In this document: piece after piece, positions 38,641 through 46,710 of the stretch
Position numbering within the stretch: position 1 is the stretch's first letter
Layout of the letters: the number at the start of each line of letters is the position of its first letter
Assembly (NCBI GenBank): GCA_026996895.1
Contig: JALWJX010000078.1
Coordinates: 1-46,710, forward strand
Origin: Candidatus Kapaibacterium sp.
Lineage (GTDB): Bacteria; Bacteroidota; Ignavibacteria; Kapaibacteriales; WFXC01
Reading direction: 5' to 3'
Length of the DNA: 46,710 nt
Translations under genes and position numbers: made by a program
The notes under the pieces: model-generated
Seen by the model: only the letters and a program-made list of their open reading frames with translations
What the model was told of the DNA's origin: nothing
The model's database searches: none

Positions 38641-39430
38641 CGGACGGAAAATCTCCTTGTCGAACATCCGCGATATAGCGTTGTACCGCATCTGCGATGC
38701 GCTGGTAGAGGTGTTCATAGCGGCGGACAAAACGGGGGGAGAAGTCTATGGTGAGTCCCAGCATATCGGTGTAGACCAGAATTTGAGCGTCGCAATGAGG
38801 ACCGGCGCCAATGCCGATGGTGGGGATATCCAGCGACTCAGTGATTTGCCGTGCCAGCCGGGCTGGAATTTTTTCCAGCACGATGCTGAAGACTCCTGCT
38901 TCCTGGAGGATTAGGGCATCTTTGCGAATGCGTTCTGCCTCTGCTGGATCGACGCCGCGTGTTCGGTACGTGCCGAATTGATAAATGCTTTGAGGCGTCA
39001 ATCCCAGATGTCCCATAACGGGAATGCCCGTTTCCGTCAGTCGGTGGACGGTTTCCGCAATCCGTTCGCCTCCCTCCAGTTTGACCGCTTCCGCCCCTGC
39101 TTCTTTCATCAGGCGTCCCGCGTTGCGCAGTGCCTGTTCAGCCGAAATCTGGTAGGTAAGAAATGGCATATCGGCAACGACCATCGCGTATTGCACCCCC
39201 CGTTTCACCATCTGGGTGTGGTAGATCATCTGATCCAGCGTGACGGGCAGCGTAGTCGGGTGTCCCTGCAGGACATTCCCCAGAGAATCACCAACCAGGA
39301 GAACGTCGATCCCTGCTTCATCAAAAATTCGAGCAATGAGGGCATCGTAAGCAGTCAGACAGACAAAGCGTTCGTTGCGGTGCTTCATCTGCCGAATCGT
39401 TTCGGTTGTCACTTTTCGCCGTTTTTCCAC
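38624..39430 (-). CDS. panB: 3-methyl-2-oxobutanoate hydroxymethyltransferase
   Basis: [80 protein letters not shown]. Confidence 0.96.
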   Translation of the reverse strand: MEKRRKVTTETIRQMKHRNERFVCLTAYDALIARIFDEAGIDVLLVGDSLGNVLQGHPTTLPVTLDQMIYHTQMVKRGVQYAMVVADMPFLTYQISAEQALRNAGRLMKEAGAEAVKLEGGERIAETVHRLTETGIPVMGHLGLTPQSIYQFGTYRTRGVDPAEAERIRKDALILQEAGVFSIVLEKIPARLARQITESLDIPTIGIGAGPHCDAQILVYTDMLGLTIDFSPRFVRRYEHLYQRIADAVQRYIADVRQGDFPSDEESY

Positions 39431-40167
39431 TGTTCTATCCTCTGATTTGTTGCACTGGTTTGCTTCGAGACTATAAAGGAAGATTGCGAGCTTTGTTCAG
39501 AATCTTTGCGTTGCAATCGCACGATCTCGCTGCGGATTTCTTCGATGATTTCAGGATTGAGAATTCTTTTCTCTTTGCCTTCCGAGATGGAGAACACGAG
39601 GAAAACTTTACCGCCAAATTCCTGGGTGAACTGTTGGTGTGTCTGTGAAAGCCAGTCCTGCCATTTATGAAATTCTGGAGTTTTGAGGGTAGCTGATAGG
39701 CTTGATTTGCGAGTCGATGTAGTGTTTGCTACAGCAATGCAAAAATCTACATTGTATCGCCTGTCCCATTCGTCGGGCGCAGGTTGGATTTCTACGCCCA
39801 GTGCCTGGGACAGTTGTTGATATACGGTAGCGATTTCTGTTTGATACCCTGCAAAGGTTCGGTCAATGACCAGATTTCGAATGTACTGAATACAATCTTC
39901 TTCTGCGACCGACTCAATCTCAGATCGTAACACCTCGGAAATTTTGATGTACAGTTTTTGACCTAAGTCACGAAGATAGGCTTCGGGAGAGAGAGGAATG
40001 CCTTTTTGCCGGAGGAAAGAAGAAAGTTTCTTGAAGTGTTCGGACTTCCATTCTGCTACGGATTTCGGGGCAACGTCGCGAATCCATTCGGAGACTGGGC
40101 CGACACGGGATTTCTTGTTGAGACCCCATCGATTGGTCGCGATGTTTAAAATCCATTCCTTCGCCAT
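39409..40167 (-). CDS. Type II restriction endonuclease (MjaI-like candidate), catalytic strand apparently out of frame
   Basis: Start overlaps the methyltransferase stop (TAATG). [33 protein letters not shown]...[14 protein letters not shown]. Family assignment from recollection of MjaI-type enzymes, not a search. Confidence 0.7.
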   Translation of the reverse strand: MAKEWILNIATNRWGLNKKSRVGPVSEWIRDVAPKSVAEWKSEHFKKLSSFLRQKGIPLSPEAYLRDLGQKLYIKISEVLRSEIESVAEEDCIQYIRNLVIDRTFAGYQTEIATVYQQLSQALGVEIQPAPDEWDRRYNVDFCIAVANTTSTRKSSLSATLKTPEFHKWQDWLSQTHQQFTQEFGGKVFLVFSISEGKEKRILNPEIIEEIRSEIVRLQRKDSEQSSQSSFIVSKQTSATNQRIEQWKNGEK

Positions 40168-41423
40168 TACTGGTGCTCCTTTTCAAGCTGGACGAATTTT
40201 TGCTTATACGGATGTTCTACTCCCCGGTCGGCTTTTGCCCATCCTGCTTTGATGAGGTATGCGTTGATGAAAATCTTGTTTTTGAGAAAAACGTACGCCT
40301 CTACTTTCTGATCGTCGGTTTTCAGTTCGCCAGAGTGGCTGTTTGGAGATGCGAATTTGAGCAGAACCGGTTTTTTGAGAATTCGGCTTTTGAGATATTC
40401 CATCGCCTTTTTTCTGTCGGAAATCACAATGCCCAGGAATCGAACGCGAAGCCCTGAATCGAGTTCAACGGTATCCTCGCTGAGGACTCGGACAACTTTA
40501 TGGAGCGTGGGTTGCTGACTCTCCCACTTTTGGGGATCAAGTTGCGGAGTAGCATTTTGGATTCTGGGAGTATACGATACGGGTTTGGGGCTGACGACTT
40601 CCTGCTGTTTCTCAATCTGTACCGAAGGGGCGAAAAGAGAACTTTCAGTGATGCCGATTTTGCTTTTGATTGTTTCAACAAACGCCGGGTTGATTTCGTA
40701 ACCAATAGCGTTGCGCTGGAGACCCAAAGCAACCTTTGCTGTCGTTCCGCTGCCGAGGAAAGGATCGAGAACAGTGTCATTGACGAAGGAGAACATCTTG
40801 ATCAGCCTTTTGGGCAACTCTTCAGGAAACATTGCTTCGTGTTCCTGCTGGCGGACGCCGGGAAATGTCCAGTGACCGGAGAAATATTCTTTCCATTCCT
40901 CTTTGTGGAGTTGGGATTGGTGTTTTAGTGCAGAAGGGACCTTTGGAGATTTGCCCGGCTTTTTGAAAATCAGGATGAATTCGTAGTCAATCTCAATCAT
41001 ACCATTGGGAGGATAGGGATACGACCCCATCACGGGAGCACCGCCAGTAGTTCGCAGAGTGGTTTTCTTCTGCCAGATGATGGCGCCCATATAATCAAAA
41101 CCCAGGGATTCGCATTGCGCGATCAATTCAGCGTGCAGGGGGATGATTTTATAGCGCCCATAGATTGTGGATCGAGCAAATTGGTCGCCGATGTTGATAC
41201 ATAAGCGACGCCCTGGTTTCAGGACCCGGTGAGCTTCACTCCAGACGCGGTACAGGTCGATGAGGTATTCGTGCAGACTTTGTCCATAGCCAATTTGCCC
41301 CGGTATCCCGTAATCCTTGATGTGCCAGTAAGGGGGAGAGGTGATGATGAGGTCAATGGAATTGTCAGAGATTTCTCCCATATTGCGGCTATCACCGATA
41401 ATAATTCGTGCCCAATTCCGCAT
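40167..41423 (-). CDS. Site-specific DNA methyltransferase (beta-class order, probable m4C) with C-terminal nuclease-like (SNase/TNase-fold) domain
   Basis: Motif IV TSPPYW near the N-terminus, motif I region VNDTVLDPFLGSGTTAKVALGLQRNAIGYEI later; C-terminal HKVVRVLSEDTVELDSGLRVRFLGIV...VEAYVFLKNKIFINAYLIKAGWAKAD. Confidence 0.88.
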   Translation of the reverse strand: MRNWARIIIGDSRNMGEISDNSIDLIITSPPYWHIKDYGIPGQIGYGQSLHEYLIDLYRVWSEAHRVLKPGRRLCINIGDQFARSTIYGRYKIIPLHAELIAQCESLGFDYMGAIIWQKKTTLRTTGGAPVMGSYPYPPNGMIEIDYEFILIFKKPGKSPKVPSALKHQSQLHKEEWKEYFSGHWTFPGVRQQEHEAMFPEELPKRLIKMFSFVNDTVLDPFLGSGTTAKVALGLQRNAIGYEINPAFVETIKSKIGITESSLFAPSVQIEKQQEVVSPKPVSYTPRIQNATPQLDPQKWESQQPTLHKVVRVLSEDTVELDSGLRVRFLGIVISDRKKAMEYLKSRILKKPVLLKFASPNSHSGELKTDDQKVEAYVFLKNKIFINAYLIKAGWAKADRGVEHPYKQKFVQLEKEHQ

Positions 41424-41443
41424 CTGTCCGCCGCTGCTCCGAT

Positions 41444-42157
41444 CTATTGCACGATTCCCCGGTAGAGAAAAGCGATGCCGCCGAACAGTGGGCGGGCTTC
41501 TGAATGAGCGAAAGCCTGACTGGTGTCCATCAACTTCAGGAATTCTGAGCCGGAAGGGAAGTGCCAGGCTGAATGCTGCAGGTATTCGTATGCCCTGCGG
41601 TCGCCGGAGATCCAGCCGCCAATGCGGGGAAGAAGCCAGCGGCTGTACCAGCGATACAGAGGCGCAATGAGACCGGAAGGTTGTCCAAACTCCAGAATGC
41701 CGACAATTCCGCCGGGACGCACCACGCGTGCCATTTCCTTCAGCGCTTTCGGGGGATCATCCACATTGCGAATACCGAAGGCAATTGTTGCCCGGTCGAA
41801 TGTATTGTCGGAAAATGGGAGTTGCAGGACATCCGCTTGCTGAAATTGAATGGGCATCTGCTTTGCCTGCGCCCGCCGCCGTGCCCGCTCTAACATTGGC
41901 GCGCAGAAATCAATGCCAACGATAGTCTGCGGCGTTCCGGTTGCACGGGCGGCTAAAAATGCAATGTCGCCGGTGCCAGTAGCGCAGTCCAGCCATCGAA
42001 GGTGAGGTTGCGGATCGCAGAGACGAACCAGTTGCCACTTCCAGAGCCAGTGGACACCGAACGACAGCACCGTATTGCCCAGATCGTATCGATCCGCAAT
42101 CCGGGCAAACATCACGCGGATCGCTTCACCCATCCCCTTCCATCGTTTCTGCAACAA
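41444..42157 (-). CDS. ubiE: Demethylmenaquinone/ubiquinone biosynthesis C-methyltransferase
   Basis: MFARIADRYDLGNTVLSFGVHWLWKWQLV; LDCATGTGDIAFLAA; ATIAFGIRNVDDPPKALKEMARVVRPGGIVGILEF. Confidence 0.93.
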   Translation of the reverse strand: MLQKRWKGMGEAIRVMFARIADRYDLGNTVLSFGVHWLWKWQLVRLCDPQPHLRWLDCATGTGDIAFLAARATGTPQTIVGIDFCAPMLERARRRAQAKQMPIQFQQADVLQLPFSDNTFDRATIAFGIRNVDDPPKALKEMARVVRPGGIVGILEFGQPSGLIAPLYRWYSRWLLPRIGGWISGDRRAYEYLQHSAWHFPSGSEFLKLMDTSQAFAHSEARPLFGGIAFLYRGIVQ

Positions 42158-42269
42158 TGCAAAGAGACGGCTGGTGGTGCCGAAGATTACCCGGCGGACT
42201 GCAACCTCTGGTCATACGGATTCGTAAAGGAAGCAGCCATAAAAGTCTGTCAAACAGAAGGAAACCGGG

Positions 42270-43034
42270 GTGATGAGAGCTATAAGAACACTGGTTGCAC
42301 TGTCGGTGGTTTTTTTAGTCACAACCGCTTTTCACGGCTGTGAAGACTGGATGTGGCGATGGGATCGGATTAAGGGAAATGGGGAGATCGTCGATCGCTG
42401 GTATCCCGTGACACAGCCTTTTACCCGGTGTAGCATTGGCATTGGTGAGGCAAATTGTCGATTTGTCGTCCGTTCGGACTCAATGGGCATTCGTATTGTC
42501 GGAGATGAGAATTTGCTGGATCGCATAGAGGTGCGGGTGACGAAAAAAGGAAAGTTGCGCATTCGTGCCAATCAGTGGCTGGAGCCAACAGGGAAAATGC
42601 AGGTGACGGTGTATATGCCCGGTCCGCTGGAAGAGATCAGTATCGGTGGAGCGATCGATATTGTGGATAGCGTCCCACTTGCTGGCAAGCGCGTGAAAGT
42701 CGAAGTTGCTGGAGCGGCGGAAGGTACAGCTTTGGTGCAGGCGGAGCGGGTTGATGTTGATCTTGCCGGCAGCGGTGAGATTGCATTAACGGGCAGTGCA
42801 CGGAAGTTAAGCGTTGGTATTGCAGGGTCCGGCGAGGTGGATGCCGCTGCACTTTCGGTGGATAGTTGTTGCATTGACATTGCCGGTGCCGGCGATTGTC
42901 GGGTGTTTGTGACCGACTACCTGAAAGTTGCAGTGGCTGGCTCCGGCGATGTCTGTTATTATGGGAATCCCCGGAAAATCAAGCAGTCGATACTGGGCAG
43001 TGGCGACGTGCAGCCGTGTCCGAAAGAGCCGTAG
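42270..43034 (+). CDS. DUF2807 (GIN-domain, head-like) lipoprotein
   Basis: Lipobox-like TTAFHGC; repeated AGSGE/AGAGD/AGSGD motifs typical of DUF2807 beta-solenoid. Confidence 0.8.
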   Translation: MMRAIRTLVALSVVFLVTTAFHGCEDWMWRWDRIKGNGEIVDRWYPVTQPFTRCSIGIGEANCRFVVRSDSMGIRIVGDENLLDRIEVRVTKKGKLRIRANQWLEPTGKMQVTVYMPGPLEEISIGGAIDIVDSVPLAGKRVKVEVAGAAEGTALVQAERVDVDLAGSGEIALTGSARKLSVGIAGSGEVDAAALSVDSCCIDIAGAGDCRVFVTDYLKVAVAGSGDVCYYGNPRKIKQSILGSGDVQPCPKEP

Positions 43035-44105
43035 TCAGGCTATCTGGCGGTTGCGAACCAGTTGCAGCAACGCCTGTGCCCATCGAAAGCGGTACTGCGG
43101 ATTCCAGATGCGGTTAGCAACCGCTTGCTTCAGCGCTCCAGGTGGCGCCAGTGCAGTTGCCAGTCCTGCGAATGCCCAGAGCAAGCGGCTGGAAGGTGAC
43201 AGTTCCGGGCTTCGAAGGACGGTTGCAACATAGTTCCAGACGCGCGGCATCGGTCGATCCGGGGCAATAGAGCGGTATTCTTCCGGAGCTAATTGTGCCA
43301 GCAGAAAGCGCCGACGCATGTGTTCCGCATTCCGCCGCAACACGGCTTCTCCGTCAAAAGCAATCCCGTGGTCGTGGAGAACTTTTTCGATAGCTTCCGT
43401 TCGCTGAAAATCGTCCATCACAGTGTTTTTGAGCTTCGCCGGATTGGTGAGACTGTCCGCCTGCGCAAATTTATTGGCAAGATGGATCCGGTATTCGCCT
43501 AATACCCTGGGAACCGAAACGACATCACCAAAGAACGGTGCCAGCCACGCCAGGTAAGCATCGGCACAGAGTTTCCCAAAGGAGTGACGAAGCGGAAACA
43601 CCTGCTCCAGAAATCGCCGGGACCACACATTGCCACTGGTTGGTGGCGCAGGATACCCACCTCGCTGGAGCAACAGAGGACGGACGTTGCGCTGCTTCGG
43701 CATTTGCTCCGGCACCGACCATCCCAGCGGTCGACGGTCGGAATCAACACAGCGGAGGAAAAACTGGATTCGGGAGACCTGCGGATCTGCTACCGTCATA
43801 CATTCAGCAACAGCATCTGGCAACAGAATGTCATCAGCATCCAGGAAAACGAGATATTCCCCTTTGGCTTCTGCAACACCTCGCTGGAACGCCAAGGCTT
43901 GCCCCTGATTTTCCTGGTAGATGACGCGAACTTTCCCCGTCGCTGCGTATTGCTCCAGAATCTGCCGTGAGTGGTCCGTTGAACCATCGTCAATGACCAG
44001 CACTTCGAGAGGATGGTAGCGCTGGGACAATGCACTCTCAATGGATTCAGGAAGAAACTGTGCATAGTTGTAGTTTGTGATCACAACGCTCACCAATGGA
44101 TTCAT
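43035..44105 (-). CDS. Family 2 glycosyltransferase
   Basis: VSVVITNYNYAQFLPESIESALSQRYHPLEVLVIDDGSTDHSRQIL...VFLDADDILLPDAV. Confidence 0.92.
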   Translation of the reverse strand: MNPLVSVVITNYNYAQFLPESIESALSQRYHPLEVLVIDDGSTDHSRQILEQYAATGKVRVIYQENQGQALAFQRGVAEAKGEYLVFLDADDILLPDAVAECMTVADPQVSRIQFFLRCVDSDRRPLGWSVPEQMPKQRNVRPLLLQRGGYPAPPTSGNVWSRRFLEQVFPLRHSFGKLCADAYLAWLAPFFGDVVSVPRVLGEYRIHLANKFAQADSLTNPAKLKNTVMDDFQRTEAIEKVLHDHGIAFDGEAVLRRNAEHMRRRFLLAQLAPEEYRSIAPDRPMPRVWNYVATVLRSPELSPSSRLLWAFAGLATALAPPGALKQAVANRIWNPQYRFRWAQALLQLVRNRQIA

Positions 44106-44180
44106 TGCTGCAGCACAACCTTGTCTTGTTTTTTTGAGCTATAGACGCTTGGAGCTCTCCATAGGTGCAGATGTACTCTT

Positions 44181-44285
44181 TTTTGAAAGAAAAATAGCTG
44201 TTGTCTGAAGCCGGTAGCCTCCTTGTCGTCGGCGGTAAGCCAGGCGTTTTGAAAAGAAAGATAACCGTTGTCTGAAGCCAGAGAG
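44181..44285. repeat. Pair of ~38-bp imperfect direct repeats in the GT2/trpB2 divergent intergenic region
   Basis: ttttgaaagaaaaatagctgttgtctgaagccggtag (44181-44217) and ttttgaaaagaaagataaccgttgtctgaagccagagag (44247-44285). Confidence 0.8.
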
Positions 44286-44382
44286 AACATTCTTTGAGGA
44301 GCTCAGCCTCTTTTTATATGCAGGATTTTTTGTAACTTGCAATTGCGGTTAGAGCGATGTTTAACAAATACTGGAGCGATGG

Positions 44383-45750
44383 ATGAAGAAGTATCATTTG
44401 AGTGAGCAGGAGTTGCCTCGAGCGTGGTACAATGTTCTGGTGGATCTGGATGAACCATTACCGCCGGTTATTCATCCGGGAACGGGCAAGCCGATCGGGC
44501 CGGACGATTTAGCGCCCATTTTTCCGGAAGAGCTGATTTTGCAGGAAGTGGCAGCCGGACCCTATGCCACACGGTTTGTCCCAATTCCTGATGAAGTGCT
44601 GGAAGCGTATCGTCTTTATCGTCCTACGCCGTTGATCCGGGCAACCCGTCTGGAGCAGGCGTTAGGGACACCGGCAAAAATTTTCTACAAATACGAAGGA
44701 ATTTCGCCCACAGGGTCACACAAGCCGAACACGGCAATTCCGCAGGCATACTACAACAAGAAAGCGGGAACAAAACGGTTGACCACTGAGACAGGCGCGG
44801 GACAGTGGGGAAGTGCCCTTTCTTTTGCCTGCTCCATCTACGATCTGGAGTGCAAGGTGTATATGGTGCGGATTTCCTATCAACAGAAACCGTATCGCCG
44901 GACCCTGATGGAAATTTTCGGAGCGAATATCGTGCCGTCTCCGTCACCGGACACGCAAGCAGGACGGAAGTTTTTAGAGGAGGATCCGAACCATCCCGGC
45001 TCCTTGGGCATTGCAATTAGCGAAGCGGTGGAGGATGCGCTGCAGCGAGAGGATACCAAGTATTCGCTGGGCTCGGTTCTGAATCACGTATTGATGCATC
45101 AAACGGTCATTGGAGAAGAAGCGTTGAAACAACTGGAGCTTGCCGGTGCTTATCCCGATGTTGTCATTGCCCCCGTTGGTGGTGGCTCCAATTTCGGAGG
45201 ATTGATCTTGCCGTTCTATCGGGAGAAGAAAGAGCGGAATTTATCGACGCGCATCGTTGCAGTCGAACCGACGGCAGCCCCATCATTGACGCGAGGAGTC
45301 TATACCTACGATTTCGGCGATACTGCGCATATCATTCCGCTGGTCAAAATGCATACGCTGGGTTCTACCTTTATTCCTGCTCCCATTCACGCTGGGGGAT
45401 TGCGCTATCACGGGATGGCACCTTTGATTTCCTACCTGTATGAGAAGCAGGAAATCGAAGCAATCGCAGTGCCGCAGACCGCGATTTTCCAGTCCGCCAT
45501 TACGTTCGCCCGCGCCGAAGGCATTGTACCGGCACCGGAAGCGGCACACGCCGTCCACGCTGCTATTCAGGAAGCATTGCAGGCAAAGGAAAGCGGGGAG
45601 TCCAAAACGATTCTTTTCAACCTCTGCGGACACGGCCATTTCGATCTGCTGGGATATGAGAAGTTCCTCCGTGGTGAGCTGGAAGACTTTGAGTATCCCG
45701 AAGAAGAAATCCAGAAAGCCATCTCGGAGTTGCCGAAAGTAGAAGCATAA
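44383..45750 (+). CDS. trpB2: TrpB2-type tryptophan synthase beta subunit-like PLP enzyme
   Basis: KYEGISPTGSHKPNTAIPQAYYNKKAGTKRLTTETGAGQWGSALSFAC; VIAPVGGGSNFGGLILPF; TrpB2-type N-terminal extension (WYNVLVDLDEPLPPVIHPGTG). Confidence 0.92.
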   Translation: MKKYHLSEQELPRAWYNVLVDLDEPLPPVIHPGTGKPIGPDDLAPIFPEELILQEVAAGPYATRFVPIPDEVLEAYRLYRPTPLIRATRLEQALGTPAKIFYKYEGISPTGSHKPNTAIPQAYYNKKAGTKRLTTETGAGQWGSALSFACSIYDLECKVYMVRISYQQKPYRRTLMEIFGANIVPSPSPDTQAGRKFLEEDPNHPGSLGIAISEAVEDALQREDTKYSLGSVLNHVLMHQTVIGEEALKQLELAGAYPDVVIAPVGGGSNFGGLILPFYREKKERNLSTRIVAVEPTAAPSLTRGVYTYDFGDTAHIIPLVKMHTLGSTFIPAPIHAGGLRYHGMAPLISYLYEKQEIEAIAVPQTAIFQSAITFARAEGIVPAPEAAHAVHAAIQEALQAKESGESKTILFNLCGHGHFDLLGYEKFLRGELEDFEYPEEEIQKAISELPKVEA

Positions 45751-45758
45751 AGCCCTTG

Positions 45759-45930
45759 CTGGGAGCGCCGGCTTTCGTCGGCGAGAATGCACGCTGAAGC
45801 GTGCGCTCCCAGTGAACCAAAAGCGCCGACGCTGAGAGCGCCGACTTTCGTCGGCAAAATACAAAAACGTACGCCTAAAAGTGTGCGTTTCTACTGGTAT
45901 GCGTTGAAACGTGCGCCTTCAGCACCCCAG
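45759..45930. repeat. Intergenic palindromic repeat cluster with nested hairpins
   Basis: Perfect 10-bp outer inverted repeat CTGGGAGCGC/GCGCTCCCAG (45759-45768/45803-45812) enclosing hairpins GCCGGC-TTTC-GTCGGC (45767-45782) and GCACGC-TGAA-GCGTGC (45789-45804). A second GCCGAC-TTTC-GTCGGC hairpin lies at ~45840-45855, then degenerate GTGTGCGTTT-type arms. Confidence 0.85.
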
Positions 45931-46020
45931 AGTGTCTCGAAGAGCGATGGGTGAAACCAGTGCTTCACCCAAGGGATTTCGATAGGCATTTCATCGTGCT
46001 TTTGGCTTTTGCGAGTTTTG

Positions 46021-46028
46021 TATATTTG
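46021..46028 (+). promoter_or_regulatory. Bacteroidota-type -7 promoter element (TATATTTG)
   Basis: Exact TAnnTTTG 19 nt upstream of the ATG at 46047. Confidence 0.45.
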
Positions 46029-46046
46029 CTGCTGGTGGAGGTGAAA

Positions 46047-46710
46047 ATGCGAAGGATAGCGAAAGAGAGTCTGTCCAACTGCGGATTGGAGCGGATGTGG
46101 TCACGCAGCCGGTATTTGTCTGGTAGCATTGTCTGGATGCTGCTTTTGCTGCTGAGTGGTGGGTGGGGTGGATGCCGGGATGTTCCCGTGCAGCCGTCCC
46201 CACCGCCATGTGAATGGGGATATAATGGGATTCGACCTATTTTAACGCCATCGGGGCATATTGTCGTAGGAGCATCACCCGACGGAGCGATGGTGGCTTA
46301 TACAAGCATACGGGGGAATAGTCCTTTGCGTATTGTCAATGTGGAGACCTATGTGGTATACGAATTTGACGTCCAGCTGTATCTACCGGAGGGCAAGCTG
46401 TTTACTGAATTGCATGATATACTGTGGTGTCCGTATGACCGCAATCGTTTGGTAGTGTTAGCCGGATCGGTAGATCAAAAAGGAATGCGACGTGGCTATG
46501 CTTTTGCGATCGCTCTTTCAGGTGGTACGGCGGTCCGAGTGGAGAAGGTGATCCCGGAAAGCCCCGAAGATCGCATCTTTCTGCACTGGATGGCGATCTC
46601 CAGACCCGGAGAAGATTATTTTGTGCTGTCAGGAGAGCGGATGTACTGGTTGCAGCAGGATACGATTTTGCCGCTTCCGGAGAAGTATCGCGGAGAGCCG
46701 CAGCGGCGGG
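46047..46710 (+). CDS. Lipoprotein with probable beta-propeller/PD40-like domain, 3' truncated by window end
   Basis: Manual translation from ATG 46047: MRRIAKESLSNCGLERMWSRSRYLSGSIVWMLLLLLSGGWGGCRDVPVQPSPPPCEWGYNGIRPILTPSGHIVVGASPDGAMVAYTS...; open to window end, hence absent from the ORF track. Confidence 0.75.
   Translation, partial: MRRIAKESLSNCGLERMWSRSRYLSGSIVWMLLLLLSGGWGGCRDVPVQPSPPPCEWGYNGIRPILTPSGHIVVGASPDGAMVAYTSIRGNSPLRIVNVETYVVYEFDVQLYLPEGKLFTELHDILWCPYDRNRLVVLAGSVDQKGMRRGYAFAIALSGGTAVRVEKVIPESPEDRIFLHWMAISRPGEDYFVLSGERMYWLQQDTILPLPEKYRGEPQRR

Noticed and set aside
42780-43020. Periodic GC-GGC-(A/T)CC-GGC-GA DNA repeats as a mobile or minisatellite repeat
   Set aside because: The period follows the AGSGE/AGAGD protein repeats of the DUF2807 beta-solenoid, so it is coding-driven.
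44181-44285. Possible CRISPR-like array from the two direct repeats
   Set aside because: Only two imperfect copies, no regular spacer series, no cas genes in the window.
44139-44342. 67-aa minus ORF with repeated GFRQRL.FFSKR
   Set aside because: The repeat is explained by the DNA direct repeats; no start signal or homology seen. Treated as noncoding.
45567-45864. Minus-strand ORFs containing LADESRRSQ near trpB2
   Set aside because: Translation artefact of the palindromic GCGCCGACTTTCGTCGGC repeat and of antisense trpB2.

Overview
The window is a gene-dense, mostly housekeeping stretch of a bacterial chromosome. It is probably from the Bacteroidota/Chlorobiota side: TAnnTTTG-like promoter elements, a T9SS-type C-terminal domain and a PorE-like lipoprotein all point that way, but this is inferred. 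I see about 39 credible CDSs, three tRNAs (Cys-GCA, Gln-UUG, Glu-UUC), two convincing intrinsic terminators and one intergenic palindromic repeat cluster. I found no CRISPR array, rRNA, transposase or prophage. The left half holds translation, replication and repair genes (ychF, cmk, ispH, efp, rpsD, pth, rplY, prs, recX, recA, rpsP, ffh, rpsR, rpmE, dnaG, recO) plus gdh and hppD. The middle holds a two-gene secreted cassette: a ~1747-aa protein and an FN3-repeat protein. To the right are hmgA, a four-gene Mla/MCE-type lipid ABC cassette with a STAS-permease fusion, a GH18 protein, and a ubiE / DNA methyltransferase / restriction endonuclease / panB / c-type lipoprotein operon. The strongest finding is in the restriction endonuclease gene. 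Two compensating one-base A-run indels appear to put the PD-(D/E)XK catalytic strand (QIKP) out of frame while the ORF stays open. This could be a silently inactivated nuclease in a domesticated R-M operon, or a paired homopolymer error. Other points of interest are a nuclease-like (SNase/TNase-fold) tail on the methyltransferase, an EF-P with Arg in the modification loop, a small basic ORF heading the rpmE-rpsR operon, the giant TANFOR-like secreted protein, and the palindromic repeat cluster near 45.76 kb.
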